NCBI GenBank assembly: GCA_020629375.1
Contig: JAHDDK010000021.1
Span: 1-58,469, forward strand
Source: Acidimicrobiales bacterium
GTDB taxonomy: Bacteria; Actinomycetota; Acidimicrobiia; Acidimicrobiales; SHLQ01
Reading direction: 5' to 3'
Length of the DNA: 58,469 bases
Positions within the stretch are counted from its first letter, which is position 1, and each line of letters starts with the position of its first letter. Shown one piece after another: positions 17,901 to 25,591 of the stretch. The position numbers and the translations under genes are program-made. The notes beneath the pieces were generated by a model that did no database searches, was not told where the DNA came from, and saw nothing but the letters and a program-made list of their open reading frames with translations.

Positions 17901-20682
17901 CGGCCTCGGGCCTGATGGCGTCGCCGATCTCGGGAACTTCGGCGACGGGATCGTGGTCGAAGTCACCGGAATCAACACACGAATCGAGAACAACACGATT
18001 GCCGACAATCGCGGAGCGGGAGTCGTGGTCCAGTCGTTCAACGTACAGATCCTCGAGAATGCGATCTACGACAACGTGGGTCTCGGGATCGACCTTGCCG
18101 ATGATGGAGTCACGCTCAACGATCCAGGTGACCCCGACACCGGCCCGAATGGTCTGCAGAACTACCCCGTCATTCTCGGCGCCGAGCGAATCGGCGGATC
18201 GATGGTCATCACCGTCGAGATCGACGACGATCAGGGCGACAAACGGCTGGACTTCTTCGGAAACGACATCGCAGACCCGAGCGGCCACGGCGAGGGCCAG
18301 ACGTTCCTCGGATCACAGATCGTGACGCACCCTGGCGGCGGCCCGTTCGTCGTCGAGGTCTCCATCCCCGCCACGGGACCCACGCTGCTCAGCGCAACCT
18401 CAACCGGGCTGAGCACCTCCGAGTTTTCACCGGTGTTTGCCGGCCCCGACCTTGCGACGGTCAACACAACAGCAGACGTCGATGACCTGGTTCCGGGAGA
18501 CGGCGCATGTGACACGGGCCAGATCACCACCGCTGGCCAGCCGGCCTGCTCCCTGCGCGCTGCGCTCACGGAGGCGGCTGCGACTTCGAACATTGAGCGC
18601 ATCGAGTTCGCCATCCCCACGACCGAGCCCAACACAGCAGGAGGCCTCCCGACCATCGAGATCGGCGCACCCTTGCCCGTCGTCCGCCAGGGACTGTCGA
18701 TCGACGGCACGACCCAACCGGGGTGGATCGACACGCCGTTGATCACGGTCGATTCCTCGACCGCCGTCGGATCAACCTTCGTCTTCGGGGCGGATTCGTC
18801 GATGCGGGCCATCGCAGTCGGGGGCACCCAAGGCGTGGCGATGGAACTGGCTGGCGACGCCGTCGCCATCGACGGTGTCTGGATCGGCATTGCGGCAGAC
18901 GGGACCGACCTTGCGGTGTCCGGTCACGGGATACACACGACGGGCTCAGTCGGATCGACCATCACCTCGTCTCGTATCGAAAACCTCCAAGGATCGGCCG
19001 GGCTCCTGGTCGAGGGAACGTCGACGATCCAATTCGGTGGCGTCGACACCGGCAACACGATCAGCCGTTCCGGCGACGGCGTCGTGGTCCGCGGCGCCGA
19101 TGCCCGGGTCGAGATCATCGAAAGCGTCATCTGGCAGGTGGATGGCCTCGGTATTGATCTCGGCGACGACGGGCCCACGCCAAACGATCCGGGCGATGCC
19201 GACGTCGGGGCGAACGACCTTCTCAATGCTCCGCAGTTGACGAATGCCGTGCTCAGCGGGTCCGCAATCGTGGTGGATGTGACGCTCGACGTGCCGATCG
19301 GTTCGTACCGAGTCGAGTACTTCGCCAACGCGAGCGGCAGCCCCGGCACGACCGCTGGTGAGGGCGAGACGCTCATCGCCTCAACAAACATCTCGATCAC
19401 GGCCGCCGCGCCGTACACCTTCCGGCAGTTTGTCTCGGCCAACGCCGGAACGCGCATCACCGCAACGCTCACGGACCTCGGTGTCCCAGGCGTGACATCG
19501 GAGTTCAGCAACGAGGCAACCGCGATGGGGCTGAGCGAGTCCTTCGTGCTCGATCTGTCGGCTCGACACAGCGACCTGCGAGTCGCCGGCGGTCTCGACG
19601 TGTCCGCTGCGAGCCCGTCGCCCATCGGCGTCGCCCAACGTTTCGACGGCATCGATGACGCACTCGAGGTGCCCTCACTCCCCCACGCTGGTGATCAGCT
19701 GAGCGTCACAGTCGGCTTCATCCCCGACACGGTTGCGGACATGGACGTGATCGCACGTCGGTCGAGCGGTAGCGATGACTGGTCCATCGCGATCAGCGGT
19801 GGACGCGTCGTCGCAACCCTCCTCGTCAATGGCACAACACACACGCTCGACGGCGGATCGGTATCGCCAGCGCAGCTCACGGTGGCCTCGCTCGTCTGGG
19901 ACGGATCGACGGTGTCACTCGTCGTCGACGGGACGATCATCGACACGGCACCCGCCGCCGGAACGATCGGCAACACAACGCCGTCGCCGGTGCGTATCGG
20001 TGGAAGTCCTGCTCGTCCCTTCGACGGGCTCATCGACCTCGTACTGGTCGATGACGTCGCCAATGTGACCGCCACGCTGATCACCCACCTCAACCTTGCC
20101 GCTCCCGACCTCGCCAGCGGCGATGTCCAAACTCGTGCTGGGGTCGAGTGGTCTGTCGACGCGACGCGGGCACGATCCGGTAGCGGAGCTCTGCGGGCGC
20201 CGACGGTCGATGCACCCACTCCGCCAGCCTGGGCGGTCGCCGTCGATCTCGACACCGTCGGCGTGGTGTCGACCAGCTGGTGGTGGATCTCCGATTCGAC
20301 GGTTGTCGACGTCGCCTCCGGTACGCGCACCGGCACGCTTCCCACAGATCAGATCGAATTCGCTGTTGCCGGCGCAGGGTCGACCCTCCGAAGCCGCTAC
20401 GACACCGGAGTCTGGTCGGGCGGACCATCGGCCCCGGTCGCATCAGGACGGTGGGTAGAGATCGAGGTCTGGACCGACCAGACCGGGCAGAGCCGGACAT
20501 TTGTGGACGGCGTCGAAGTCGTCACCTGGACAACCCCCTCGGTCGCGCCACCGACCGGATCGGTCGGCCTGCGAGCGGCGGGGGTTCCCTCGGGCGAGTC
20601 GGTGTTCGTCGACGACGTCGAGGTCCGAAAGTACGTCACCCCCGAACCAACCGCCTCCCTCGGACCTCTCGAACGACGCTGA
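11962..20682 (+). CDS. Giant secreted beta-helix repeat protein (LamG, five CSLREA-type modules, C-terminal LamG)
   Basis: A 2,906-residue exported protein, start GTG 11962. The N-terminal signal is LLAVIAIAAIPVAVAVL (about residues 12-28). Residues ~40-240 form a LamG/concanavalin-like domain. Five modules follow (starting near residues 251, 775, 1306, 1774 and 2166). Each opens with VNTTxD...PGDGxC and C[ST][LF]RAA[IL], a CSLREA-type motif, then parallel beta-helix repeats (GNxIG, VIGG), then a Ca-like acidic motif LGIDLADDG...NDP.D.D.GPN, and a short beta sandwich (IEFFxN...GEGE). Modules 4 and 5 are shorter. A LamG-like domain (about 2540-2690) and a final jelly-roll-like domain (about 2700-2890) end the protein. 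There is no LPXTG motif or C-terminal membrane segment. It is probably an adhesin or matrix protein; ligand unknown. It is convergent with the sigma/propeller genes, 9 bp away. Confidence 0.85.
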   Translation: MFDWRTVLRRTLLAVIAIAAIPVAVAVLRESPVLAVPPASGEWTFDEGSGSVAADSSGSGLDGTIIGATHTTGVSGSALTFDQTTDRVVIPNDPSLDPGTGDFSLSIWFNSTHLPPDSTFPELAVKKTLGGAESGWELFVWQSTPNQTLLIWKVWENGTWWSVSAPVSQDGVWHHAAAIVDGSTLRLYVDGAEVANGSHGASTISSPVDLGIGGTATQDDWAAFVGDLDEIRVWGTALTAADVASLALIDLTVNSTGDAPDANPGDGRCNTGTGVVVECTLRAAIEESNATTALDSISFDIPTTDPGHTNGVWTITPATRLPTTLRNGLVIDGYTQPGSAPGTQPWPEPIDATIAIEIDGSATTGSGLRIDGDDSAVRGLSIHSFSGGQALEVWADRVQIHGNVLGAPPDGETTSALSQGALSLIGSDAEIGGRPAASRNILVGSGQADVVINGEANLVAGNSIGTNRSGTASLGSSVSGVVVQSGTGNLIGVANAGNHIAGQSASGIWIYAPATAPTIHANRIGTTLDGTSTITTEDGILAIATDAVVGGSATGEGNLISGLRGTAIEIAGERTLVRGNTIGTDLTGAVALPNTVGVSSTGHRSQIGGLASGDANIIAHSIEDNVRITAFNTLIAGNSIYGAGDLGIDLRDDGVTQNDPNDADTGPNALQNFPELTSVTHAAGELEISFEINDGPGALYIEFFANPSGINGAGHGEGEVLVGTTSITHPGGLNSYITRIAGSAGDAISATVSIIGTASHTSEFSPTVVATDPDTLIVNTTVDTGDNGVGDGSCTDGSINTAGQERCSLRAAIEEANASPNITTIAFDIPATEPGHDNGIWRIEPASQLPDVTTSLTIDAYTQPGASAGTRPWPEPLDATIIVELDGTTNAISEGLQLRGADTVVRGLSVHGFSVFGIETTAPRTLIEGNFVGVRADGVTPSSNGINLYIESAESVVGGTQPSQRNLISAAATVDIHLESGDATEILGNLIGSDRTGTTRLSSNPGSNIQLIAGDDVRIGSAGSGNLIVGTTGNAILTSGSPQRTVIHGNRIGTTLDGEGRLTTAGGIWLNSPNPVVGGAGSGDGNLVASTGIGIRLDQNATGADIKGNTIGESLSGAIALPVTTGIWVDGNGSNVIGGTGAGDGNTIANATANNVTIVSGNTMILGNQINGAAGLGIDLADDGVTPNDPSDADGGPNRLQNFPEIVSLVSDGATVTATVRIDDFPGEPLRIEFFRNSVVNPSGHGEGEEFIAGFDVTQTINGAELHTMSFAAAPGDLISATSTATTLNHTSEFSKTEIVTGASDTIVVNTTGDLDDLAPGDGVCWDGTSNAAGAPSCSFRAAISESNAFPSIDTIAFDIPVGDSGHNAGVWTISPGSALPAVTTAVTIDGYTQAGSAPGTLPWPQPLDAALSVEVDGSAMTGNGLELAASNAVLRGLAIHGFSGTGALITGSDAQVAGAFVGVRPDGTTAPGNGLNIDVRGANSIIGGTLAEQRNLIGGSSGTEIAIRASAVEVLGNLIGSDRSGATAITTTGIGIHAETGTDLRLGRVDHGNQIVGATTGILLENNWSTNARMHDNLIGTDLLGTTPLPNVVGVLNTAHGSQLGGLNPGEGNVIAHSIEDNVRVNGFNIAILGNSIFGAGDLGIDIANDGISTNDPGDTDGGPNQTANFPVITSLQLIGGSVTATFTLDEVPGTRQIEFFRNPSGASASGHGEGEQLASSTLITHPGGEQTYTVTFAGQIGDEISATSTAMNVTEPRTSEFSATATVVGVGDPIVNTTTDLPDTNPGDGICWDGQTNTAGDPRCSLRAAIAEANANANVGLIEFDIPTTEPGANASGWFEIILGTALPDITSGVTIDGTSQPGWIDRPLVVVDGGDGNFDGLRVAADDVSIRGIAINNLQNLGIDAISGANFTLEHSWIGIRADGNGGSSIDAGGLRIGPAATAARIGSPNAGNVIGYNRLAGIVVEGPNTIVSSNLVGLGPDGVADLGNFGDGIVVEVTGINTRIENNTIADNRGAGVVVQSFNVQILENAIYDNVGLGIDLADDGVTLNDPGDPDTGPNGLQNYPVILGAERIGGSMVITVEIDDDQGDKRLDFFGNDIADPSGHGEGQTFLGSQIVTHPGGGPFVVEVSIPATGPTLLSATSTGLSTSEFSPVFAGPDLATVNTTADVDDLVPGDGACDTGQITTAGQPACSLRAALTEAAATSNIERIEFAIPTTEPNTAGGLPTIEIGAPLPVVRQGLSIDGTTQPGWIDTPLITVDSSTAVGSTFVFGADSSMRAIAVGGTQGVAMELAGDAVAIDGVWIGIAADGTDLAVSGHGIHTTGSVGSTITSSRIENLQGSAGLLVEGTSTIQFGGVDTGNTISRSGDGVVVRGADARVEIIESVIWQVDGLGIDLGDDGPTPNDPGDADVGANDLLNAPQLTNAVLSGSAIVVDVTLDVPIGSYRVEYFANASGSPGTTAGEGETLIASTNISITAAAPYTFRQFVSANAGTRITATLTDLGVPGVTSEFSNEATAMGLSESFVLDLSARHSDLRVAGGLDVSAASPSPIGVAQRFDGIDDALEVPSLPHAGDQLSVTVGFIPDTVADMDVIARRSSGSDDWSIAISGGRVVATLLVNGTTHTLDGGSVSPAQLTVASLVWDGSTVSLVVDGTIIDTAPAAGTIGNTTPSPVRIGGSPARPFDGLIDLVLVDDVANVTATLITHLNLAAPDLASGDVQTRAGVEWSVDATRARSGSGALRAPTVDAPTPPAWAVAVDLDTVGVVSTSWWWISDSTVVDVASGTRTGTLPTDQIEFAVAGAGSTLRSRYDTGVWSGGPSAPVASGRWVEIEVWTDQTGQSRTFVDGVEVVTWTTPSVAPPTGSVGLRAAGVPSGESVFVDDVEVRKYVTPEPTASLGPLERR
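12712..19530 (+). repeat. Five diverged tandem modules in the giant repeat protein
   Basis: The five modules begin at about 12712, 14284, 15880, 17283 and 18457. All open with VN[ST]T.D and a CSLRAAI-like motif, and all close with an LGIDL..DG...NDP acidic motif. Lengths shrink from about 1.6 kb (modules 1 and 2) and 1.4 kb (module 3) to about 1.1-1.2 kb (4 and 5), mainly through fewer beta-helix coils. DNA identity is low enough that these are old duplications. Boundaries are approximate. Confidence 0.7.
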
Positions 20683-20691
20683 CGAGTGTCC

Positions 20692-22113
20692 TCAGCGAGA
20701 CGCCCGCACCCATACCGGCCCTGCGCCAGTGTCGGCGAGGAGGATGACCTCGTCGTCGTCTGCGGCCAGAAGCTCGATTCGTGTGCCGGGATCCAGATCG
20801 AGTTCGACTCGGTCGACGCGGTCTGCGGAGGCGAGCGTGACCGTCGACCCGTTGCCCGACGATCCGAGCATCCCGACCCCGCCGGTCGACGCTGCCGCAG
20901 AATCGACCATCGCATCGCCGAGATCGACACGGGCCCACGTGGCGCCTCCGTCGACCGACGTGGCGGTCCAGCTCATCGCCGAGACGTCGCTCGAGCCTCC
21001 CGCCAGAACGAGGGCATCTCCTGCCGTCGACAAGGTGAGGATTCGACCCATGTTGGGGTCGTCGTCGTTCGTCATCGACAGCGGATTCTCGGACCACGTG
21101 ATGCCGTCGGTGGAGACGAACAATGCGTTGCCCAACGTGCCCACGCCGGCCGCGACGACGCCGTCGGGGGCTGGCACGACGCCCACGATGCTCTGCGCAT
21201 CGGCGATCCGCCCGATCGGCGCATACGGGCCACCGAGCGGCCCATTCCAGACCACAGGAGAGGCTCCGTCGCCGACCACCCAGACCGTTCCGGACGAGAC
21301 GGTGAGGTCTGTTGGCACCGCATCGCCAACGGGCAGCGCCGGAGCCACCGACCACTCCACGAGATCGGCGCTCGTCGCCACGAACGTGAACATCTTCTGC
21401 GCGTCGATGTCGAACGACGAGACGAGCGCAACGAAGCCATCCTCAGCTCGTCGGATGACCGAGACCGTTGCACCCGCCGGCAGGCCAGTCACGTCGACCT
21501 CCTCCCAAGCCAGGCCATCACTCGACCGCAGTCCGATGGCACGAATACCTGCCGACCCTCCGAAACTCGATGCCACCCCGCGCCATTCGTCTTGCACCCG
21601 ATGAACGTGCACGCCTGACCCCGCGGCGAACGACACCGCCGATGCACTCGTTTCGACGGTGATGGCCGATCCGACATCAAGCTGCAGTGCGTCGACTCGC
21701 GGCGTTTCGGGGTCGGCTTGTGCCTCTGACACATCGGCGTCGGGAGTGTCATCGTCCGCCTCGAGGCTGTCCGTGTTGACAGGCTCCTGTTCGTCGGGTG
21801 CGAGATCGGCGGGTGCAGGATCCTTGGCTTCGCTCGACTCCGCAGGATCGGCGTCGGTCGAGTCATCGTCGACGGTCTCCTGTGCGGTCGGTTGATCAGC
21901 GGTCGCCACAACGTCGGGCGTCTCGTCGACCGCGATGACCGCTCCGACGATTGCCATCCCGGCGATCAGCATGGCTCCGAGGCCCGCAACGGCGCGATTG
22001 CGCCGGCGCCGGCGCTCCACCGTGTGAGCCATCTCGTCGAGCGTGGGCCCGGAGTGAACCTGGTCCGGCGCGAGGTGGCGTAGCGCCTCGCGGAGTTCGG
22101 GATGATCAGTCAT
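20692..22113 (-). CDS. Single-pass membrane protein with Asp-box repeats, putative anti-sigma/sensor 1
   Basis: A 473-residue protein, ATG at 22113 chosen because it lies in an ATGA overlap with the upstream ECF sigma gene. It has a ~45-residue cytoplasmic N-terminus ending in RRRRRNRA, one membrane segment (AVAGLGAMLIAGMAIVGAV), an acidic Asp/Glu/Pro/Thr-rich linker (about residues 70-145), and a ~320-residue extracellular domain. That domain carries Asp-box-like motifs (SSDGLAWEEV, TSADLVEWSV, STDGITWSE, SVDGGATWARV), typical of sialidase-like beta-propellers. There is no HxxxCxxC zinc anti-sigma motif. Coupling to a sigma factor and the topology suggest that it holds or tunes the sigma factor in response to an outside signal, which is inference. 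Confidence 0.7.
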   Translation of the reverse strand: MTDHPELREALRHLAPDQVHSGPTLDEMAHTVERRRRRNRAVAGLGAMLIAGMAIVGAVIAVDETPDVVATADQPTAQETVDDDSTDADPAESSEAKDPAPADLAPDEQEPVNTDSLEADDDTPDADVSEAQADPETPRVDALQLDVGSAITVETSASAVSFAAGSGVHVHRVQDEWRGVASSFGGSAGIRAIGLRSSDGLAWEEVDVTGLPAGATVSVIRRAEDGFVALVSSFDIDAQKMFTFVATSADLVEWSVAPALPVGDAVPTDLTVSSGTVWVVGDGASPVVWNGPLGGPYAPIGRIADAQSIVGVVPAPDGVVAAGVGTLGNALFVSTDGITWSENPLSMTNDDDPNMGRILTLSTAGDALVLAGGSSDVSAMSWTATSVDGGATWARVDLGDAMVDSAAASTGGVGMLGSSGNGSTVTLASADRVDRVELDLDPGTRIELLAADDDEVILLADTGAGPVWVRASR

Positions 22114-22622
22114 GATGTGCCCTTCTGGAGGCGTCCGATCGGACGTGAGGGTGCAGGAGTCTGGAGGAGTCGTCGACACTCGGTGAGCGCTCGATGTGTG
22201 CGGCTCTTGACAGTTCCGGGTGACAAGTCGAGTGCTTCAGCGACATCCGCGATCGGCCACTCGAGGTAGTAGCGGAGGACGAGCACCGTGCGGAGATCAT
22301 CGGGCAGCCCGGCGATGGCGGTCTCGAGATCGGTCGATGGCTCGATCGGATCGGTCGTCTCCGAACGAGCGATACGCGGTGCGTAACGCCGGTCTCGACG
22401 GAGCCGACGGAATCGAGACCGGGCCTGATTCCGAGCAGTCCGAAAGATCCAGGCTTGTGGCCGGTCGAAGTCTCCGACCACATGCCACCGATGGAGGGCG
22501 CGCACGAACGCCTCGTCGACCGCGTCAGTCGCTGAGGCGCCGTCACCTGTCGAGATCGCCAACGCTCGGATCATTTCGTCGCGATGCAAACGCCAGATGT
22601 GTTGAAAGTCGTGCGTCGTCAT
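22110..22622 (-). CDS. ECF RNA polymerase sigma factor 1
   Basis: A 170-residue ECF (sigma-70 group 4) sigma factor. Region 2 spans about residues 10-80 (TDAVDEAFVRALHRW, DRPQAWIFRTARN, then an arginine-rich stretch). Region 4 spans about 105-155 and contains LPDDLRTVLVLRYYLEWPIADVAE and LSPGTVKSRTHRAL, the helix-turn-helix that reads the -35 element. A GGAGGG ribosome-binding site sits just before the ATG. The stop codon overlaps the start of the membrane/Asp-box protein by 4 bp. It is a paralogue of the sigma gene at 24033-24611, with which it shares gene order. Confidence 0.9.
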   Translation of the reverse strand: MTTHDFQHIWRLHRDEMIRALAISTGDGASATDAVDEAFVRALHRWHVVGDFDRPQAWIFRTARNQARSRFRRLRRDRRYAPRIARSETTDPIEPSTDLETAIAGLPDDLRTVLVLRYYLEWPIADVAEALDLSPGTVKSRTHRALTECRRLLQTPAPSRPIGRLQKGTS

Positions 22623-22716
22623 CGCCCTCCGACTCTTCCACGTCTACCGATGCCGAAAGGTTCGCAGAAATCGGCGAGATCGCCGAAACGATGCGACCGC
22701 TGGTGTCGAAACGGGG

Positions 22717-24036
22717 CTACTCCGATCGAGTCGGAAGGGCGATGGCAACCACCTCGGAGGTGGGTTCGTCGGTATGGAGGACGACATGTTCGCCGGCCAC
22801 ACCAAGAATCTCGTAGAAGCGTTCTCGGCCATCGAGGGTTCGGAGATCGGCAACCGCCACGGTCTCCCCGGACCACATCACCAGCAGCTCGACATCACCA
22901 TCAAGGCCAATGAGATTGAGCACGTCCCAGCCATCGACCGTGCTGTGCACACGAGGGGCGACCCAGTCGATCCCCGGAAGGTACGCCGAGAGGTCGAAGG
23001 AGGTGACCGACTCGCCGACGCCACCAACGCCGAGCTCGTCGATGACCAGCGACGAACCATCGATGGACGCGAGAAGATCGCGGCCCGAACTCGCTTGGCG
23101 CCACACGACACCGATCGGAAGATCGATCTCGATCGGCTCCCATTGCCCCGCCTCGGACAAGCGCCAGAGTGCCGACCGATCATCGGCCACGCTCCAGACG
23201 TCGTTGCCGACCAGCCGGGATGCTGCGTTGAGAAGCGGCTGAGGTTTGATCGAACGAACCGTGTATGGGCCACCCACCGGGCCGAAAACGAGGTTGTCTC
23301 CGGCGAGGACACGGACGCCCGACTCATCGAGCTGTGCCGTCTCGCTGTAGCCAAGGGAGAACGCCTCACTCCATTCCCAGACCTCACCGGTGTCCGACGT
23401 GCCGATTCGAAACACCGTGCCGTCGTCTGATCCCTCGAAATCGCGTACAACGCTGACCACCTGGTCACCAGCGGAGCCGAGGTCAACCCATTGAAAGTCA
23501 CGATCCTCGGATCCAAGCCCATCCACGGTCCACGCTTCGCCGTCGCTGGTGGCGATCCGGCGGTAGAAGGTCTGGGATTCGTGCCAGACCACGCCCATGA
23601 GGGCGCCATCGTGAGCGGCGTAGCTGCCGAATGCCACCTGCGTGAGCTCTGGCGGCTCGGGCACCGACGTCGCCGAGGCATCGATAAAGAGCGGTTCGAT
23701 TACGGCGGGCAGCTCGACAGCCGGCGCCGAATTCTCGTCCGTATCGTTGTCGGGCTCGGGGTCACGGTCCGGTGTCGTCTCCTCGGGCACCGGGACCGGG
23801 ATCGTGTTGACGGCCTCAGGAACGTCGACCGTTTCGATCTCCCCCGGAACAGTTTCGTTGAGCAACGCAGTCACGCCGACGAAACCCCCGACGACGATCG
23901 CGACAGCTAGGACACCGCCGGCGATTCGGCTGTTGCGTTGGCGCTCTCGTCCACGGGCCATGACGGCGTCGAGATCACCGGGGACCACCGAACGGTGTCT
24001 GTCGTCGTACGACTGGAGGCGATCTTCGATACTCAT
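22717..24036 (-). CDS. Single-pass membrane protein with Asp-box repeats, putative anti-sigma/sensor 2
   Basis: A 439-residue protein starting at ATG 24036, in an ATGA overlap with its sigma gene. Its layout copies the protein at 20692-22113: a ~40-residue cytoplasmic part (MSIEDRLQSYDDRHRSVVPG), arginine-rich stop, one membrane segment (AGGVLAVAIVVGGFVGVTAL), an acidic Asp/Glu/Pro linker, and an extracellular domain with Asp-box-like motifs (SDGEAWTVDG, TSDTGEVWEWSE). There is no zinc-binding anti-sigma motif. The two proteins are clearly the same type but diverged outside the propeller motifs. Function as a sigma regulator is inferred from coupling. Confidence 0.7.
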   Translation of the reverse strand: MSIEDRLQSYDDRHRSVVPGDLDAVMARGRERQRNSRIAGGVLAVAIVVGGFVGVTALLNETVPGEIETVDVPEAVNTIPVPVPEETTPDRDPEPDNDTDENSAPAVELPAVIEPLFIDASATSVPEPPELTQVAFGSYAAHDGALMGVVWHESQTFYRRIATSDGEAWTVDGLGSEDRDFQWVDLGSAGDQVVSVVRDFEGSDDGTVFRIGTSDTGEVWEWSEAFSLGYSETAQLDESGVRVLAGDNLVFGPVGGPYTVRSIKPQPLLNAASRLVGNDVWSVADDRSALWRLSEAGQWEPIEIDLPIGVVWRQASSGRDLLASIDGSSLVIDELGVGGVGESVTSFDLSAYLPGIDWVAPRVHSTVDGWDVLNLIGLDGDVELLVMWSGETVAVADLRTLDGRERFYEILGVAGEHVVLHTDEPTSEVVAIALPTRSE

Positions 24037-24611
24037 GATCCCAGGTCCCGGAGTGCGGTCTCGCCGAGGGTGCGGGTGAGATGGTCGAGTGCACGGCTGG
24101 TCCGGCTTTTCACCGTACCCGGACTCACGCCGAGGGCTTCGGCGGTCATCGTGACGTCCCAATCCTTCAGAAAACGGAGGACCAGGACCGCGCGATGATC
24201 CTGGGACAAACGATTCAAGGCGTCCTCGAGGTCAGGGTCCTCGACGAGATCGACCGTCGACTCGGGGCGAGCGATCTTCGGTGCGTACTCTCTGTCGCGT
24301 TTGCGTCGGCGGAATCGACTGGTCGCCCAGTTGAACGCCACTCGGTACACCCACGACTGTGGGCGGTCGTACTCGGAGACCGTTTTCCAGCGCTGGAACG
24401 CACGGGCCATCGCTTCGTCGACGGCATCGGCCGCCAGTCCGTCGTCGCCGATCGTCATCGCGAGTGCGCGGACAAGCCCATCGCGGTGCGATCCATAGAA
24501 CCGCTCAAACGACGCAGTCGACGAACGGACCCGGTCGTTGGGCACGGTCTGAATGGGCACGATCATCGCCGTCACATCATCAACACGCTCGTGGTCGTGT
24601 TCGCGTTCCAT
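24033..24611 (-). CDS. ECF RNA polymerase sigma factor 2
   Basis: A 192-residue ECF sigma factor. Region 2 has LAADAVDEAMARAFQRW and DRPQSWVYRVAFNWATSRF; region 4 has LSQDHRAVLVLRFLKDW and LGVSPGTVKSRTSRALDHL. It resembles the sigma factor at 22110-22622 in both regions. ATG 24611 gives an N-terminal tail of ~30 residues before region 2; ATG 24566 is an alternative start. It overlaps the downstream membrane/Asp-box gene by 4 bp. The gene pair reads towards the first pair, with a 94-bp gap between 22717 and 22622, so all four could be on one transcript. It diverges from the oxidoreductase gene with 56 bp between starts. Confidence 0.9.
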   Translation of the reverse strand: MEREHDHERVDDVTAMIVPIQTVPNDRVRSSTASFERFYGSHRDGLVRALAMTIGDDGLAADAVDEAMARAFQRWKTVSEYDRPQSWVYRVAFNWATSRFRRRKRDREYAPKIARPESTVDLVEDPDLEDALNRLSQDHRAVLVLRFLKDWDVTMTAEALGVSPGTVKSRTSRALDHLTRTLGETALRDLGS

Positions 24612-24655
24612 CGAATCATTCAGTCGGCCGGAAGCTCGGGAGACAAAGCCCGCAA

Positions 24656-24661
24656 TACGCT
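24656..24661 (+). promoter_or_regulatory. -10 box of the F420-type oxidoreductase (leaderless)
   Basis: TACGCT is followed by 6 nt (ctggcc) and the ATG at 24668. This is the spacing expected for a leaderless transcript. The same hexamer and spacing occur at 33511-33516 before the YbjN-like gene. Confidence 0.5.
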
Positions 24662-24667
24662 CTGGCC

Positions 24668-25591
24668 ATGCCTCACCCTTTCCGTTTCAGTGCATCGCTC
24701 GGCGGTCTCGCCATCGAGAACATGGTGACGACGGCCCAGCGAGCCGAGTCGCTGGGCTACGCCACCGTCACACTCCCCGACCACCTCGACGACCAACCGG
24801 CCCCGCTGATCGGCCTCACCGCGGTGGCGGCTGCGACCTCGACGATCACTGTTCTACCGCTCGTGTTGGCGAACGACTATCGACATCCCGCCGTGCTCGC
24901 CAAGGAGATCGCCACGCTTGACGCCGTGTCGGGCGGTCGGGTCGAGTTCGGGATCGGTGCCGGCTGGATGACAACGGACTACGAGCATTCCGGAATCAAC
25001 CATGACCGTCCCGGAGTCCGCATCCGACGCCTTCGTGAGGCCGTTGATGTTCTCCAGTCTCTCTTCGCTGGCGAAGCGCTCTCGCACGACGGCGAGTTCT
25101 ATTCGGTGCACGGGGCGATGGGTGCCCCGCATCCGGGCCGGTCGATTCCGCTTCTGCTCGCCGGCGGCAAGCAGAAGATGTTGACGTTGGCCGGCGAGAA
25201 GGCCGACATCGTCGGAATCAACCCGGGACTGACCGCCGGGGTGATCGACGAACGGGCAGGCAAAGACGCCACCCTCGCCAAGACGGATCAGAAGATCCGG
25301 TGGGTACGCGACGGCGCCGGAGACCGTTTCGACGAGATCGAGCTGCAGACCCGCATTCACATGGTCGTGATTACCGACGATCGTGACGCGGTCGCCGCCG
25401 AACTCGGCCCGCTGCTCGGATTGAGCGGCGAAGAGACCTTGGCTTCTCCACATGCGCTGATCGGATCAACCGATCAGCTCATCGACGAGATCCGGTCGTG
25501 GCGCGACCGTTGGGGCATCTCGTTCGTGTCCATCAACGCCGAACAGATCGACGAGTTCGCCCCCGTCGTCGAGGCGCTCGCCGGAACCTGA
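24668..25591 (+). CDS. LLM-class F420-dependent oxidoreductase
   Basis: A 307-residue luciferase-like (TIM-barrel) protein. Visible family features are PFRFSASLGGL at the start, TLPDHLDDQPAP, ITVLPLVLANDYRHPAVLAKE, the conserved SGGRVEFGIGAGW turn near residue 95, and RIRRLREAVDVLQSLF. The pattern fits the actinobacterial subgroup that uses coenzyme F420 rather than FMN; the substrate is not predictable. ATG 24668 is supported by a leaderless TACGCT box. The stop codon shares one base with the start of the HIT gene (TGATG), so the two are translationally coupled. Confidence 0.85.
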   Translation: MPHPFRFSASLGGLAIENMVTTAQRAESLGYATVTLPDHLDDQPAPLIGLTAVAAATSTITVLPLVLANDYRHPAVLAKEIATLDAVSGGRVEFGIGAGWMTTDYEHSGINHDRPGVRIRRLREAVDVLQSLFAGEALSHDGEFYSVHGAMGAPHPGRSIPLLLAGGKQKMLTLAGEKADIVGINPGLTAGVIDERAGKDATLAKTDQKIRWVRDGAGDRFDEIELQTRIHMVVITDDRDAVAAELGPLLGLSGEETLASPHALIGSTDQLIDEIRSWRDRWGISFVSINAEQIDEFAPVVEALAGT

